Assembly (NCBI RefSeq): GCF_010686705.1
Contig: NZ_JAAGWY010000001.1
Coordinates: 310,001-374,000 of the forward strand
DNA: 64,000 bases
Reading direction: 5' to 3'
From: Leifsonia tongyongensis
GTDB taxonomy: Bacteria > Actinomycetota > Actinomycetes > Actinomycetales > Microbacteriaceae
The position numbers and the translations under genes are program-made. The notes beneath the pieces were generated by a model. That model was not told the origin of the DNA. It searched no databases and saw only the letters and a program-made list of their open reading frames with translations. Of this stretch, positions 35,171 to 44,809 are shown in pieces (positions within the stretch are counted from its first letter, which is position 1; each line of letters starts with the position of its first letter).

Positions 35171-37459
35171 CTACCCCACCGGCTCGAGACGTACGAGGAT
35201 CGCCTTCGACACGGGCGTATTACTGCGGTCGGCGGCGCTGGCGAGCGGGACCAGGACGTTGGCTTCGGGATAGTACGCTGCCGCGCATCCCTTCGCCGTC
35301 GGATACGAGACCACCCGGTAGTTGCGGAGCACGCGGTCGGGTTCGCCCTCCCACTCGCTGAAGATGTCGACGCGCTGACCGTCCGCCAGGCCCAGTTCTG
35401 CGATGTCGTCAGGGTTGACGAAGATCACGTCGCGGCCCTTCCTGATGCCCCGGTAGCGGTCGTTGAGGCTGTAGATCGTCGTGTTGAACTGGTCGTGGGC
35501 GCGCACGGTCTGCAGGATCAGGCGACCTTCCGGGCGCACGACGGGTTCGAGCCGGTTGACGGTGATCATCGCCTTGCCGGTCGCGGTGTTGAAGGTGCGG
35601 GAGTCCCTCGGCCCGTTGGGCAGGACGAACCCGCCTTTGCGGCGCACATCGGTGTTGAAGTTCTCGAACCCGGGCACGACATGGCTGATGTGCTCGCGGA
35701 TGATGTCGTAGTCGCCTTCGAAACCGGCCCAGTCGATGCCGTACCTGTCGCCGAGGGTGGCGCGCGCGAGCCGGCACACGATCGCGATCTCCGAGAGGAT
35801 GTTCGGGGCGACCGGCGGGATGCGACCGTGCGACCCGTGCACGGCGCACACGCTGTCCTCGACCGAAACGAACTGCGCGCCCGTCTCCTGGATGTCCACC
35901 TCGGTCCGGCCCAGCGTCGGCAGGATCAGCGCCGCCTTGCCGGTGACCACGTGCGAACGGTTGAGCTTCGTCGACACCTGCACCGACAGGTCGGTGCCGC
36001 GCATGGCCGCTTCCGCCGCCGCCGTGTCCGAGATTGCGCTGACGAAATTGCCGCCCATCGCGATGAAGACGGAGATGTCGCCGCGCTGCATCCCCTCGAT
36101 CGTGTGAAGCGAATCCGTGCCGTGTTTTCGTGGCGGGTTGAAGCCGAACTCGTGCTCGAGCGCATCCAGGAACCGCTCCGGCATCTGCTCCCAGATGCCC
36201 ATCGTGCGATCGCCCTGCACGTTGCTGTGACCGCGGATCGGGGATGCTCCGGCCCCGGGCTTGCCGATGTTGCCGCGCAGCAGCAGCAGGTTGATCAGCT
36301 CCCGGAGGGTCTCGACCGCCTTCTTCTGCTGGGTCAGCCCCATCGCCCACGTGATGATCGTCCGATCCGCCCGGATGTAGCGGTCGGCGAGTTCGTCGAT
36401 CTCCGCAGACGTCAGGCCGGTCGCCGTGAGGACGTCGGCCTCGTCCAACTCGGCCAGGTGCGCCTTCAACTCGTCCAGCCCCTGCGTGTATGTGTCGAGG
36501 AAGTCGTGGTCGAGCACCGTTCCCGGGTTGGCGTCTTCCGCCTCGAGCACCCGCTTCCCGACCGCCTGCAGGAGCGCCATGTCTCCGCCCGACCGAATCT
36601 GCAGGAACTGGTCCGCCAGCGCGGTCCCGTGACCGACCAGACCGCGCACCGTCTGCGGATTCTTGTAGCGGATGAGGCCGGCCTCCGGCAGCGGATTCAC
36701 CGCGACGATCGACGCGCCCGACCGTTTCGCATCTTCGAGCGCCGTGAGCATCCGCGGATGGTTGGTTCCGGGGTTCTGGCCCATGATGATGATCAGGTCG
36801 GTGTGCTCGAAGTCGTCGTAGGCGATCGTGGACTTGCCGATGCCGATCGTCTCGGTGAGGGCGGTGCCCGTCGACTCGTGGCACATGTTCGAGCAGTCCG
36901 GCAGGTTGTTGGTGCCGAACGCGCGCACGAACAACTGGTAGAGGAAAGCGGTCTCGTTGGCAGTGCGGCCGCTGGTGTAGAACGCTGCACGATCCGGCGT
37001 GTCGAGGCCGTTGAGCGTCTCGGCGACGAGCCGGAACGCTTCATCCCAGGAAACCGGGTGGTAATGGTCTTCGCCGGCCGGCCTGTAGACCGGCTCGACG
37101 AGGCGCCCCTGCATGCCCAGCCAGTACTCGGACTTGTCGAGCAGGTCGGTGACGGAGTATTCGCCCCAGAAGCTCGTCGGCACGGTGACCGGGGTGGCCT
37201 CCCAGGTGACTGCCTTCGCCCCGTTCTCGCAGAACTCCAGCGTCTTGCGTTTGTCGGGATCCGGCCACGCACAGCTCATGCAGTCGAAGCCGTCCTTCTG
37301 GTTGATCGAGGTGAGCAGCTTCGCCGTGCGCGCCGGTCCGAGCTTGACGAATGCGGGCTCCAGCGAATGGAAGATCCCGGGGATGCCGACCGCGTCATCC
37401 GCTTTCGGACCGACCGTGAGGTCCGGGTAGGCCGAGCCGTCGTCGAGAGGCTTCGTCAT
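35171..37459 (-). CDS. FdhF/YdeP-family molybdopterin oxidoreductase (formate-dehydrogenase-like alpha subunit)
   Basis: A 762-residue bis-MGD enzyme of the FdhF/YdeP family. The N-terminal cluster region has Cys60, Cys63 and Cys77 (DCMSCAWPD and FCENGAK), one fewer than the usual four ligands. The Mo-site block is 'NMCHESTGTAL' with Cys193 as probable ligand. The C-terminal MGD domain is present ('QFNTTIYSLNDRYRGIRKGR'). No iron-sulfur or cytochrome partner subunit is encoded nearby. The family often appears in acid or oxidative stress settings; formate as substrate is suggested mainly by the fdhD neighbour and remains uncertain. Confidence 0.88.
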   Translation of the reverse strand: MTKPLDDGSAYPDLTVGPKADDAVGIPGIFHSLEPAFVKLGPARTAKLLTSINQKDGFDCMSCAWPDPDKRKTLEFCENGAKAVTWEATPVTVPTSFWGEYSVTDLLDKSEYWLGMQGRLVEPVYRPAGEDHYHPVSWDEAFRLVAETLNGLDTPDRAAFYTSGRTANETAFLYQLFVRAFGTNNLPDCSNMCHESTGTALTETIGIGKSTIAYDDFEHTDLIIIMGQNPGTNHPRMLTALEDAKRSGASIVAVNPLPEAGLIRYKNPQTVRGLVGHGTALADQFLQIRSGGDMALLQAVGKRVLEAEDANPGTVLDHDFLDTYTQGLDELKAHLAELDEADVLTATGLTSAEIDELADRYIRADRTIITWAMGLTQQKKAVETLRELINLLLLRGNIGKPGAGASPIRGHSNVQGDRTMGIWEQMPERFLDALEHEFGFNPPRKHGTDSLHTIEGMQRGDISVFIAMGGNFVSAISDTAAAEAAMRGTDLSVQVSTKLNRSHVVTGKAALILPTLGRTEVDIQETGAQFVSVEDSVCAVHGSHGRIPPVAPNILSEIAIVCRLARATLGDRYGIDWAGFEGDYDIIREHISHVVPGFENFNTDVRRKGGFVLPNGPRDSRTFNTATGKAMITVNRLEPVVRPEGRLILQTVRAHDQFNTTIYSLNDRYRGIRKGRDVIFVNPDDIAELGLADGQRVDIFSEWEGEPDRVLRNYRVVSYPTAKGCAAAYYPEANVLVPLASAADRSNTPVSKAILVRLEPVG

Positions 37460-38313
37460 GCGGTCACCTTCTCTGCAGCCTCGGTTGCGACGATGCGCTC
37501 CTCGGAGCTGTACACGACCATCGAATTGCCGCGAAGGAAGCCGACCACGGTCATCCCGATCTCCGCCGCGAGCTCGATCGCCAGCGATGACGGGGCGGAC
37601 ACCGCAGCCAGGAGCGGGATGCCCGCCATCGACGCCTTCTGGGCCAGCTCGAAACTCGCGCGGCCCGACACCATCAGCACCATGCCGCGCAACGGCAGGA
37701 GGTCGTTCGTGACCGCCCAGCCGATCACCTTGTCGACCGCGTTGTGGCGCCCGACATCCTCGCGCAGCACCAGGAGTTCACCGCTCGTCCCATCGAACAG
37801 TGCGGCAGCGTGAAGGCCGCCGGTCTTGTCGAACACGTCCTGGCCGGCCCGCAGTCGGTCGGGAAAGGTGACGAGCAGCTCGGCCGGTACGCGCAACGCG
37901 TCGTCTCGCACCGGATGCGCCGACAGGGTTCGCACCGCGTCGATGCTCGCCTTGCCGCACAGGCCGCACGAGCTGGTCGTGTAGAAGTTGCGTTCGAGGC
38001 TCGGGTCGGGGGCGGCCACCCCCGGGCCCAGGGTGACGTCGAGCACGTTGTAGGTGTTCTCACCGCCGGGGGTCGTACTCGCGCAATACCGTGCGGCACC
38101 GAAGTGCTCGCTGCGTGCGATCACTCCTTCAGACGCGAGGAATCCGGCGGCGAGTTCGAAATCGTGGCCGGGAGTGCGCATGGTGATGGCGAGCGGCGTG
38201 CCGCCCACCCGGATCTCGAGCGGCTCCTCGACCGCGAGGACGTCCTCGCGGCGTGAGGGAGCCGAGCCCACGGATATCCGGGTGACGCGGCGTCGCGACG
38301 TGATCCTGCCCAT
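37456..38313 (-). CDS. fdhD: Formate dehydrogenase accessory sulfurtransferase FdhD
   Basis: A 285-residue FdhD protein that hands sulfur from a cysteine desulfurase to the Mo cofactor of formate-dehydrogenase-type enzymes. The redox pair CGLCG is at 116-120, with 'FELAAGFLASEGVI' and 'REDVGRHNAVDKVIGWA' as further family blocks. Overlaps the molybdo-enzyme gene by four bases, which ties it to that enzyme. Confidence 0.95.
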   Translation of the reverse strand: MGRITSRRRVTRISVGSAPSRREDVLAVEEPLEIRVGGTPLAITMRTPGHDFELAAGFLASEGVIARSEHFGAARYCASTTPGGENTYNVLDVTLGPGVAAPDPSLERNFYTTSSCGLCGKASIDAVRTLSAHPVRDDALRVPAELLVTFPDRLRAGQDVFDKTGGLHAAALFDGTSGELLVLREDVGRHNAVDKVIGWAVTNDLLPLRGMVLMVSGRASFELAQKASMAGIPLLAAVSAPSSLAIELAAEIGMTVVGFLRGNSMVVYSSEERIVATEAAEKVTA

Positions 38314-38346
38314 GATCCACCCTTCAGCTGAGGCAATCCTCCGTCG

Positions 38347-38706
38347 TCACACGGCCGGAGGCAACTCGCGCAGGTAATCGGCGAGGACGATGGCGTGGTT
38401 GTGCGCTTCGTCGTGCGCCGCGTACACCAGCGTGGTCTCCGGATGCTCGCCGATGACGGCGTGAAGGTCGTCGACAGCGCCGTTGTGTTCGAGCTCTGCC
38501 CGGTAGCGCACGCGGAACTCGGCGAAGCGCTCCGGCTCGTGGTTGAACCATTCGCGCAACGCCGGCGTCGGGGCCACATCCTTCGCCCACAGGTCGATCG
38601 CGGCGCGGGCTTTCGAGACTCCACGCGGCCACAGCCGGTCCACGAGCACCCGGTAGCCGTCGGCCGGTTCTGCGGGCTCGTAGACCCGCTTCAGGAGGAT
38701 CGGCAT
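38347..38706 (-). CDS. DUF488 (YeaO-like) protein
   Basis: A 119-residue protein with the family blocks 'RVLVDRLWPRGVSKARA', 'WFNHEPERFAEFRVRYRAEL' and 'TLVYAAHDEAHNHA'. DUF488 proteins are widespread cytoplasmic proteins without a settled function. Thirty-three bases from fdhD on the same strand, so it may be co-transcribed. Confidence 0.88.
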   Translation of the reverse strand: MPILLKRVYEPAEPADGYRVLVDRLWPRGVSKARAAIDLWAKDVAPTPALREWFNHEPERFAEFRVRYRAELEHNGAVDDLHAVIGEHPETTLVYAAHDEAHNHAIVLADYLRELPPAV

Positions 38707-38788
38707 GGCTCCACGTTAGCCGCCACGGCCCCAGTAGTACCGCGCACCTCGGGCGATAGCCGATACACGTTTGCCCGGAGCCGGACGT

Positions 38789-39988
38789 TCAGGCGCGGTG
38801 CAGTGCCCGACGGCGTGACCGGCCGAAGGCGAGAACCGCGCCGAGCGAGACGAGCGACAGTCCGACGATCCCCGGAAGCACGACGTTCGTGCCCGTATCC
38901 GCCAGCTGACCGGACGCTGCAGGGGCGGCAACGGCGGCCACCGGCACCGCACCTGCAGGTGCTGGAGCTGCCGGTGCTGCAGCGGTGTCGACGGTGTAGA
39001 TCGCCGAGACGTTGGGCAGAGTGCCGTTCGAAGCGGTGATCGTGAAGTTCGCACTGCCCACGGCTGTGGGCGTACCTGAGATCAGGCCGGTCGACGTGTT
39101 CAGCTTGAGTCCGGCGGGAAGTGCACCGGCGGTGACCGCGAAGGTCGGCGCAGGCGTGCCGGTCGCGGTAACAGTGAACGAGTACGGCGTGCCGGCGGTT
39201 GCGCCTGTCGGTGCGCCGGAGGTGATCGCGGGCCCTCCGGTGGCGACGGTCGATCCCGGAGGCGCGCAGCCTGTCGGCACTGTGACGACGTTGTCGTCGA
39301 GAGTGACCGCGCCGTTGTCGGCCAGAAGGCGGCCGGCGATGGTCGCGCCATGGACGGCAGTAATCGACTGGCTGGCCATGATGGTGCCGACGAAGGCTGA
39401 GGAACTGGCCAGGGTGGCCGAACTGCCGACCTTCCAGAACACGTTGCAGGACGACGCCCCGCCGGTCATGGTGATCGTGCTGGCGGATGCGGTGATCAGC
39501 GTGCTCGCGGCCTGGAACACCCAGACCGAATTCGCGCTTCCGGCGAGGGTCAGATTGCCGGTCAATGACAGCGCGCCACCTGAATACACGCCGGGTGTCA
39601 GTGACTTCCCGCCCAGCTCCCCGAGACCGGAGGTTGTGGGTGTCAGACCTGCTGCAGTGTTGAACGCGGTGGTGAGATCTGTCTGAGCCTGCCCGGCGAC
39701 CGTGTCCGTCGCATGGATCGTGCCGGTGAGGGTGCCTGCGGGCGGTCCGCCGAATCCGGTGATCGAGGTGCCAGGGCTGACGCCGACGTCGCCGTTGATC
39801 ACGGATGGACCCGTGTTCGTCACAGCGCTTGCACCGAGGACGCCGAAAGTCGTGGCGTTGCCGAGACCGATAGGGCCGTTGATGACGGTGGCAGCCTGAG
39901 CGCCGCCGCTGCCGAGAAGAGCGATCGCGCCTCCGAGCGCGATCGTCACGATCAGGAGGCCAGGGCGAAATGAGTTGGACGTGTGCAT
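38789..39988 (-). CDS. DUF3494 ice-binding/adhesin-like surface protein
   Basis: About 399 residues. A Sec signal peptide ends near AQA, then a DUF3494 beta-solenoid ('[20 protein letters not shown]', '[21 protein letters not shown]', '[11 protein letters not shown]', '[13 protein letters not shown]') and a putative-Ig type domain ('[21 protein letters not shown]'). A Pro/Ala linker leads to an LPxTG-like QLADTGTNV, a membrane segment and a basic tail, indicating sortase-type wall anchoring. DUF3494 proteins bind ice or act as adhesins. The ATG at 39986-39988 has no clear binding site; a TTG a few codons upstream is an alternative. Confidence 0.85.
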   Translation of the reverse strand: MHTSNSFRPGLLIVTIALGGAIALLGSGGAQAATVINGPIGLGNATTFGVLGASAVTNTGPSVINGDVGVSPGTSITGFGGPPAGTLTGTIHATDTVAGQAQTDLTTAFNTAAGLTPTTSGLGELGGKSLTPGVYSGGALSLTGNLTLAGSANSVWVFQAASTLITASASTITMTGGASSCNVFWKVGSSATLASSSAFVGTIMASQSITAVHGATIAGRLLADNGAVTLDDNVVTVPTGCAPPGSTVATGGPAITSGAPTGATAGTPYSFTVTATGTPAPTFAVTAGALPAGLKLNTSTGLISGTPTAVGSANFTITASNGTLPNVSAIYTVDTAAAPAAPAPAGAVPVAAVAAPAASGQLADTGTNVVLPGIVGLSLVSLGAVLAFGRSRRRALHRA

Positions 39989-40111
39989 CTTCAAGGAGCG
40001 ATCCCTCAATCGGGAAAGGCTTCGGAACAGAATGCGATACAGCTCGGTCTACCTCTACTACCCGATGTCTACCATGACAATCACGAGTCGCCTAGCGAAA
40101 CGCAAGAACTC

Positions 40112-41023
40112 TCAGTCTCGAGGCCCGAGTCGTTCTCTCAGAAACACTCCGATCCGTTCAGTCGCTTCGGCGGCCTCTGGGGTACCGAGCATCAACTGGT
40201 AGACGTGAGGGAGTCCCTCTCCGATCTCGAGCCTCACATCGACCCCCGCCTCGGTCGCAGCATGAGCCAGTCGTTCCGCGTCGCTGAGCAGCAGATCGGC
40301 GGTGCCCACTTGCACGAGCATGGGAGGAAGACCCGCGAGACCTGCGAAGAGCGGCGACGCGAGGGGCGTTCGGGGATCAGCCCCCGCCAGGTAGTCGTCC
40401 GCAAGACCGCGCAGCAGCGACGGGGTGGAGATCGGATCCTGATCGACACGCTCGGTCATTGACCGGCCCGAACTCGTGAGGTCCACGGTCGGTGACATCA
40501 GCACAGCGGCGGCGGGAAGCTCCTCTCCGGCGTCTCGTGTCGCGACGAGCAATGCTACGGCCAGGCCTCCCCCGGCAGAGTCTCCTGCAACGGCCAGGGA
40601 GCGCGAGCTCACCCGTTGGTCGCTGTACAGCCACCGCCAGACGACCAGCACGTCCTCGATGGCAGCGGGGAACGGATGCTCGGGAGACAGCCGATACTCC
40701 GGGAACAGCACGCGCATCCCGGCGGCCCGGCCAAGGCGCGCGGCCAGTTCACCGTCGCTGTGCAGCGACCCGAATTGATAGCCGCCGCCATGCAGGAAAA
40801 GCAGGACCCGATCGATGTCCACTCCGGGCGCATCGAGCCAGTGCGCGGGCACCCCGCCGGCGATCACCTCCTCGACGACCACGTCATCGGGAATCGGGTG
40901 GGTAGAGCCCGCCGGGGCGAAGGTGGCCCGGGTCTGCTCCACGGTCGCTGGCGGCTGTTCGGCACTCGCAATCTGCCGTTCCTTCAGCGCCTGCATCACG
41001 TCCCGCATGGCGTGACTGGGCAT
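40112..41023 (-). CDS. Alpha/beta hydrolase, HSL-type esterase
   Basis: A 303-residue hormone-sensitive-lipase-like esterase. The oxyanion motif HGGG is at 78-81, the nucleophile elbow GDSAG at 147-151 (Ser149), the acid in VGTADLLLSDA and the histidine in GLPHVYQL. No signal peptide, so cytoplasmic. Sixteen bases downstream of the carbonic anhydrase gene in the same direction. Substrate unknown; the family favours short acyl esters. Confidence 0.9.
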   Translation of the reverse strand: MPSHAMRDVMQALKERQIASAEQPPATVEQTRATFAPAGSTHPIPDDVVVEEVIAGGVPAHWLDAPGVDIDRVLLFLHGGGYQFGSLHSDGELAARLGRAAGMRVLFPEYRLSPEHPFPAAIEDVLVVWRWLYSDQRVSSRSLAVAGDSAGGGLAVALLVATRDAGEELPAAAVLMSPTVDLTSSGRSMTERVDQDPISTPSLLRGLADDYLAGADPRTPLASPLFAGLAGLPPMLVQVGTADLLLSDAERLAHAATEAGVDVRLEIGEGLPHVYQLMLGTPEAAEATERIGVFLRERLGPRD

Positions 41024-41038
41024 CTCGGTCGCCGCCGG

Positions 41039-41563
41039 CTAGTCCGGCTGTCCTGCGGCGGACTCCTCGTGCACCTCAGTCAGCCGACGCGTCGCCAGGT
41101 CGTAGACGAATCCCCTGACCGGCACCTCCGGCGAGATCCACGGATGTGACCGGACCTTCTGCACCTGCTCCCGGGTGTTCTGCTCCGGGTCGGTGAAGCT
41201 GTAGAACCTGGCGGGCGCGATCGGTGACATCCCGGTCTCGCGACGGAGCCTGTCCTCCAGTTCCCCGTCCGTGAAAGTGGTCAACCCGCAGCCATCGTGG
41301 TTGATGATCATAATCTCCGTGGTGCCCAGAACTCGTGTGGAGATGACGAGGGACCGAACCGAGTCGTCGTCGATGACGGTGCCGACATTCCTGATCATGT
41401 CGACGTCGGCGTCAGCCAGTCCGAGCATCCGCAGGATGCCGGAAAGCCGGGGATCCGCACACGTGACGATCGCGATCCGCGGTGCCGGTGGCTTGGCGCG
41501 GTCTGGATCGTTGTCGTCGGCGAGGCTTTCATTGGCGCTCAGCGCATCGTCGATGAGGCTCAT
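41039..41563 (-). CDS. Beta-class carbonic anhydrase
   Basis: About 174 residues from the ATG at 41561-41563, which has AGAAGG upstream. Zinc ligands Cys35, His89 and Cys92 are present in VTCADPR and NHDGCG, with the Asp37-Arg39 dyad of beta-class enzymes. Converts CO2 and bicarbonate in the cytoplasm. Actinobacterial beta-carbonic anhydrases of this short form are common. The nearly 300 bases upstream to 41860 hold no gene that I can support. Confidence 0.9.
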   Translation of the reverse strand: MSLIDDALSANESLADDNDPDRAKPPAPRIAIVTCADPRLSGILRMLGLADADVDMIRNVGTVIDDDSVRSLVISTRVLGTTEIMIINHDGCGLTTFTDGELEDRLRRETGMSPIAPARFYSFTDPEQNTREQVQKVRSHPWISPEVPVRGFVYDLATRRLTEVHEESAAGQPD

Positions 41564-41860
41564 GACCTTCTTGCTCCTGTCTGGTTCGATGACTTCGCGC
41601 AAGGAAAGTGGGAAATGTGCCGTGACCCACGAGCGACATTAGTCCTGCAATGGTGCGCCTGGAAGAGGCTGGTCGCGTTCGCAGACCCGGTCCACGGCGA
41701 TGTCACCCGCCATTCATCGACTGTTTGGTTGACCCCCTCATAGGGGTACCGACAGGGTTCTACGTGGGCCTCCTCTCGAGGCAGCAACACCGGTCAGAGC
41801 ACCCGCGGCGTCGTCGCGGGTTCGCGTTCTCAGCAACACGAAGTCCTGAAAGGTCTCTTC

Positions 41861-44734
41861 ATGCACAACAAATCACCTCGGCCCAAGCCCTCCGGCCTGG
41901 ACCGGATCAGCGCGCTGGTCAAGGGGCACCGCGTCCTCGCGATCACAGCCGGGGGCTGCGCCCTCGCCCTGCTGGGTGGCGGCATCGCCACCGCGTCGAC
42001 CATCGCAGCAAGCAACCAGCAGGTCGGTGGACAGTACGCCGGCGGGGAACAGATCTCATCCAACCAGACGATCCAGCCCATCGGCGACCGTGTGATGACC
42101 CCGTTCGGCAAGCTCATGGGTTCGGTCGTGAGCCCCGACGGGCGCTACCTCGTCGGCACCAGCACCGACCGCTCGGTCGACCTGCAGGTGTTCGACCTCA
42201 ACACGTACAAGCCGGTCGCGGCGGCGGGCACCCTCGCGGCCACCTCGTTCGCGACCGCGGCCACGAACGCCGGATACGGGAACATGGCCTATCTCAAGAT
42301 CTCCGACGGCACGGTCGGCCAGGAGGGCCCGGTGTTCTCACCCGACGGGAAGTTCCTCTTCGTGCCGGTCGCGACCGGGATCGTTCGGTACCCGTTCAAT
42401 GCGGACGGCTCGCTCGGCGCCGGCACCAAGATCAGCATCCCGACCACGGGCGGCCTCCAGGCGCTTACCGCCGGCATGACCTTCTCCCCCGACGGATCGA
42501 CTCTGTACGCGGCTGTCAACGGCCAGAACACGGTTGCGGCGATCGACCCGGCGGCGGGCACGATCAAGCAGACGGTGGCCGTGGGCATCGCTCCGCGCCA
42601 GCTGAAGTTCGTCGGCAACACGCTCTACGTCTCGAACGAGGGCGGCCGTCAGGCCGTCGCCGGAGACACGACCATGGGTTCGTACGGCACGCAGGTGCCG
42701 GCCAACACCACCCTGGGCACGTCCACGACGGGCACGGTCAGCGTCATCGATACGGCCAGTCCGGCGACGCCGGTCTCGACGATCCCGGTCCAGCTGCACC
42801 CGACGGCGATGTACGTCGACGGCACCACCCTGTACGTCGCCAACACGAACAGCGACACCGTTTCGGTCATCGACACGAAGACCGGAAAGGTCGTGCAGAC
42901 GTTCGCGACGCAGCCGTGGGCTTCGTCGACGACCGGATACCAGCCGACTGCGATCACGATGCAAGGCGATCACCTGCTGGTCTCCCTCGGCCGCGCCAAC
43001 GCCATCGCGGTGTACAAGGTCGACAGGAAGGATCCGCGCGACCCGGCCAGCTACATCGGCCTCCTGCCGACGGACTACTTCCCCGAGAACGTCACCGCAG
43101 TGAACGGCCAGATCGTGGTCACGAACACCCGCGGTATCGACGCGCGCGGGCCCGCTCTGACCTTCAACAAGGGGCAGGGCACCACCGCGGCAACAGGTCA
43201 CGGCACCCACGCGACCACCGCTTCGCTCACCCGGTTCACGCTTCCGAGCGACAAGCAGATCCAGAAGGACACCGCGGCGGTCTTCGTCCAGAACGGGTGG
43301 GACAAGGCCTCGGTCAAGCAGGCACAGGGCGAGGACCAGTCCGTCGTCGCACTCCCGAAGCGCATCGGGGACCCGTCGGCGATCAAGCACGTGTTCCTCC
43401 TCGTCAAGGAGAACCGCAGCTACGACCAGCTCTACGGCGACATGAAGCAGGGCAACGGCGACCCGTCGCTTGCGCAGTTCGGCCAGAAGGTCACCCCGAA
43501 CCAGCATGCCCTGGCGAGCCAGTTCGGACTGTACGACAACACCTACGACATCGGGACCAACTCGGCGGAAGGCCACAACTGGCTCATGCAGGGCGACAAC
43601 CCGGCGTACACGGAGACGAGCGCCGGCGAGTACACCCGCTCGTACGACACCGAGGAGGACGTGCTGGGTCACCAGCGTTCCGGCTTCCTCTGGACGGCGA
43701 TCCAGTCTGCCGGCAAGACGGCGAAGAACTACGGCGAGTTCCAGTACGGCGAGGGCAAGCCGGCCGGTGCGACCTGGCAGCAGTACTACTGCACCGCGAA
43801 GGGCGTCATGGCGGGCGGCGACCCGGCCCAGTTGTTCACCCCGTCGCTCCAGCTGCACGCCAGCTCCGCCATCCCGTCGCTCAACGCCATCACGGACCCG
43901 AACGCAGCGCCGTTCGACCTCGCTGTACCGGACATCTATCGGTACGAGACCTGGAAACAGGACTTCGAGAAGAACGGACCGGCCAACTTCAACATGGTCT
44001 GGCTGTCGAGCGACCACACCGGCGGCACGGCCGATCCTGAAGCACAGGTCGCCGACAACGACCTCGCGGTCGGCAAGATCGTCGACGAGATCTCGCACTC
44101 CCGGTACTGGAAGGATTCGGCGATCTTCATCGCCGAGGACGACACCCAGGACGGCGCCGACCACGTCGACGGCCACCGCGCCCCGGTCCAGGTGATCAGC
44201 CCGTACGCGGTACACGGCAAGACGGTCAGCACCTTCTATTCGCAGATCAACATGGTCCGCACCATCGAGCAGATCCTCGGAGCACAGCCTCTGAACCAGA
44301 AGCTCGCCGCGGCCACGCCGATGACCGACGCCTTCACCAACAAGGCCGACCTGACGCCGTACAACACGGTGCTCAACCAGGTGCCCCTGACCGAAGGTGT
44401 GGTGACTGCGCCCGCGTGCGGCTACGACACTCTCGGCGCGACCGGTGCGGCTGCACAAGCCGTCAACGCGGCCGCGGCGAAGGCAGCTGCTGTGCCAGCG
44501 GCAGAGAAGACGGTCGCCGCTCAGTGGCAGAAGTGGGCGGAGAAGCAGCACTTCACCGGAACCGCGCACCACGATGCTGTGCCCGACTACGACAACCCGG
44601 AGCTGATGAACCGGTGGACGTGGTACCAGACCCAGCACTGGACGACCCCCTACCCGGGCGACGCGAAGATCTACGGACCTGACGACGTCCCCGGCATCCC
44701 GGCGGGCTCGAACAACCACAACGACGCCGGCTGA
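41861..44734 (+). CDS. Secreted YncE-type beta-propeller with alkaline-phosphatase-superfamily phosphoesterase
   Basis: A 957-residue secreted protein. An N-terminal membrane/signal segment (about 25-50) is followed by a seven-bladed YVTN-type propeller (about 70-460; 'PDGRYLVGTSTDRSVDLQVF', 'TLYVANTNSDTVSVIDTKTG') and a phosphoesterase domain (about 505-815; 'KHVFLLVKENRSYDQLYGD', 'MVWLSSDHTGG', 'IFIAEDDTQDGADHVDGHR'). This fused type is annotated as YncE/alkaline phosphatase family protein. It probably hydrolyses phosphate esters outside the cell; the substrate is unknown. A strong terminator follows. Confidence 0.88.
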   Translation: MHNKSPRPKPSGLDRISALVKGHRVLAITAGGCALALLGGGIATASTIAASNQQVGGQYAGGEQISSNQTIQPIGDRVMTPFGKLMGSVVSPDGRYLVGTSTDRSVDLQVFDLNTYKPVAAAGTLAATSFATAATNAGYGNMAYLKISDGTVGQEGPVFSPDGKFLFVPVATGIVRYPFNADGSLGAGTKISIPTTGGLQALTAGMTFSPDGSTLYAAVNGQNTVAAIDPAAGTIKQTVAVGIAPRQLKFVGNTLYVSNEGGRQAVAGDTTMGSYGTQVPANTTLGTSTTGTVSVIDTASPATPVSTIPVQLHPTAMYVDGTTLYVANTNSDTVSVIDTKTGKVVQTFATQPWASSTTGYQPTAITMQGDHLLVSLGRANAIAVYKVDRKDPRDPASYIGLLPTDYFPENVTAVNGQIVVTNTRGIDARGPALTFNKGQGTTAATGHGTHATTASLTRFTLPSDKQIQKDTAAVFVQNGWDKASVKQAQGEDQSVVALPKRIGDPSAIKHVFLLVKENRSYDQLYGDMKQGNGDPSLAQFGQKVTPNQHALASQFGLYDNTYDIGTNSAEGHNWLMQGDNPAYTETSAGEYTRSYDTEEDVLGHQRSGFLWTAIQSAGKTAKNYGEFQYGEGKPAGATWQQYYCTAKGVMAGGDPAQLFTPSLQLHASSAIPSLNAITDPNAAPFDLAVPDIYRYETWKQDFEKNGPANFNMVWLSSDHTGGTADPEAQVADNDLAVGKIVDEISHSRYWKDSAIFIAEDDTQDGADHVDGHRAPVQVISPYAVHGKTVSTFYSQINMVRTIEQILGAQPLNQKLAAATPMTDAFTNKADLTPYNTVLNQVPLTEGVVTAPACGYDTLGATGAAAQAVNAAAAKAAAVPAAEKTVAAQWQKWAEKQHFTGTAHHDAVPDYDNPELMNRWTWYQTQHWTTPYPGDAKIYGPDDVPGIPAGSNNHNDAG

Positions 44735-44763
44735 TCACAGCCCACGTCGATCGCAGATCGCGT

Positions 44764-44809
44764 GAACGAACCGGGCCCGGCGGAACATTCCGTCGGGCCC
44801 GGTTCGTTC
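44764..44809. terminator. Bidirectional terminator between convergent genes
   Basis: A 16-bp perfect inverted repeat (GAACGAACCGGGCCCG and its complement) with a 14-base loop ends at the stop codon of the convergent acyl-CoA dehydrogenase gene. The T-run is short on both sides, but stem length and position between convergent genes support termination in both directions. Confidence 0.8.

Noticed and set aside
35015-37813. 932-codon plus-strand ORF
   Set aside because: It is antisense to the MobA-MoeA, molybdo-enzyme and fdhD genes and has the Arg/Gly/Val-rich composition of GC-skewed shadow frames.
41603-41860. Small gene or riboswitch upstream of the phosphoesterase gene
   Set aside because: No consistent frame with a ribosome binding site and no recognisable RNA fold by eye.
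42338-44719. 793-codon minus-strand ORF
   Set aside because: Antisense shadow of the YncE/phosphoesterase gene; no domain is recognisable in its translation.
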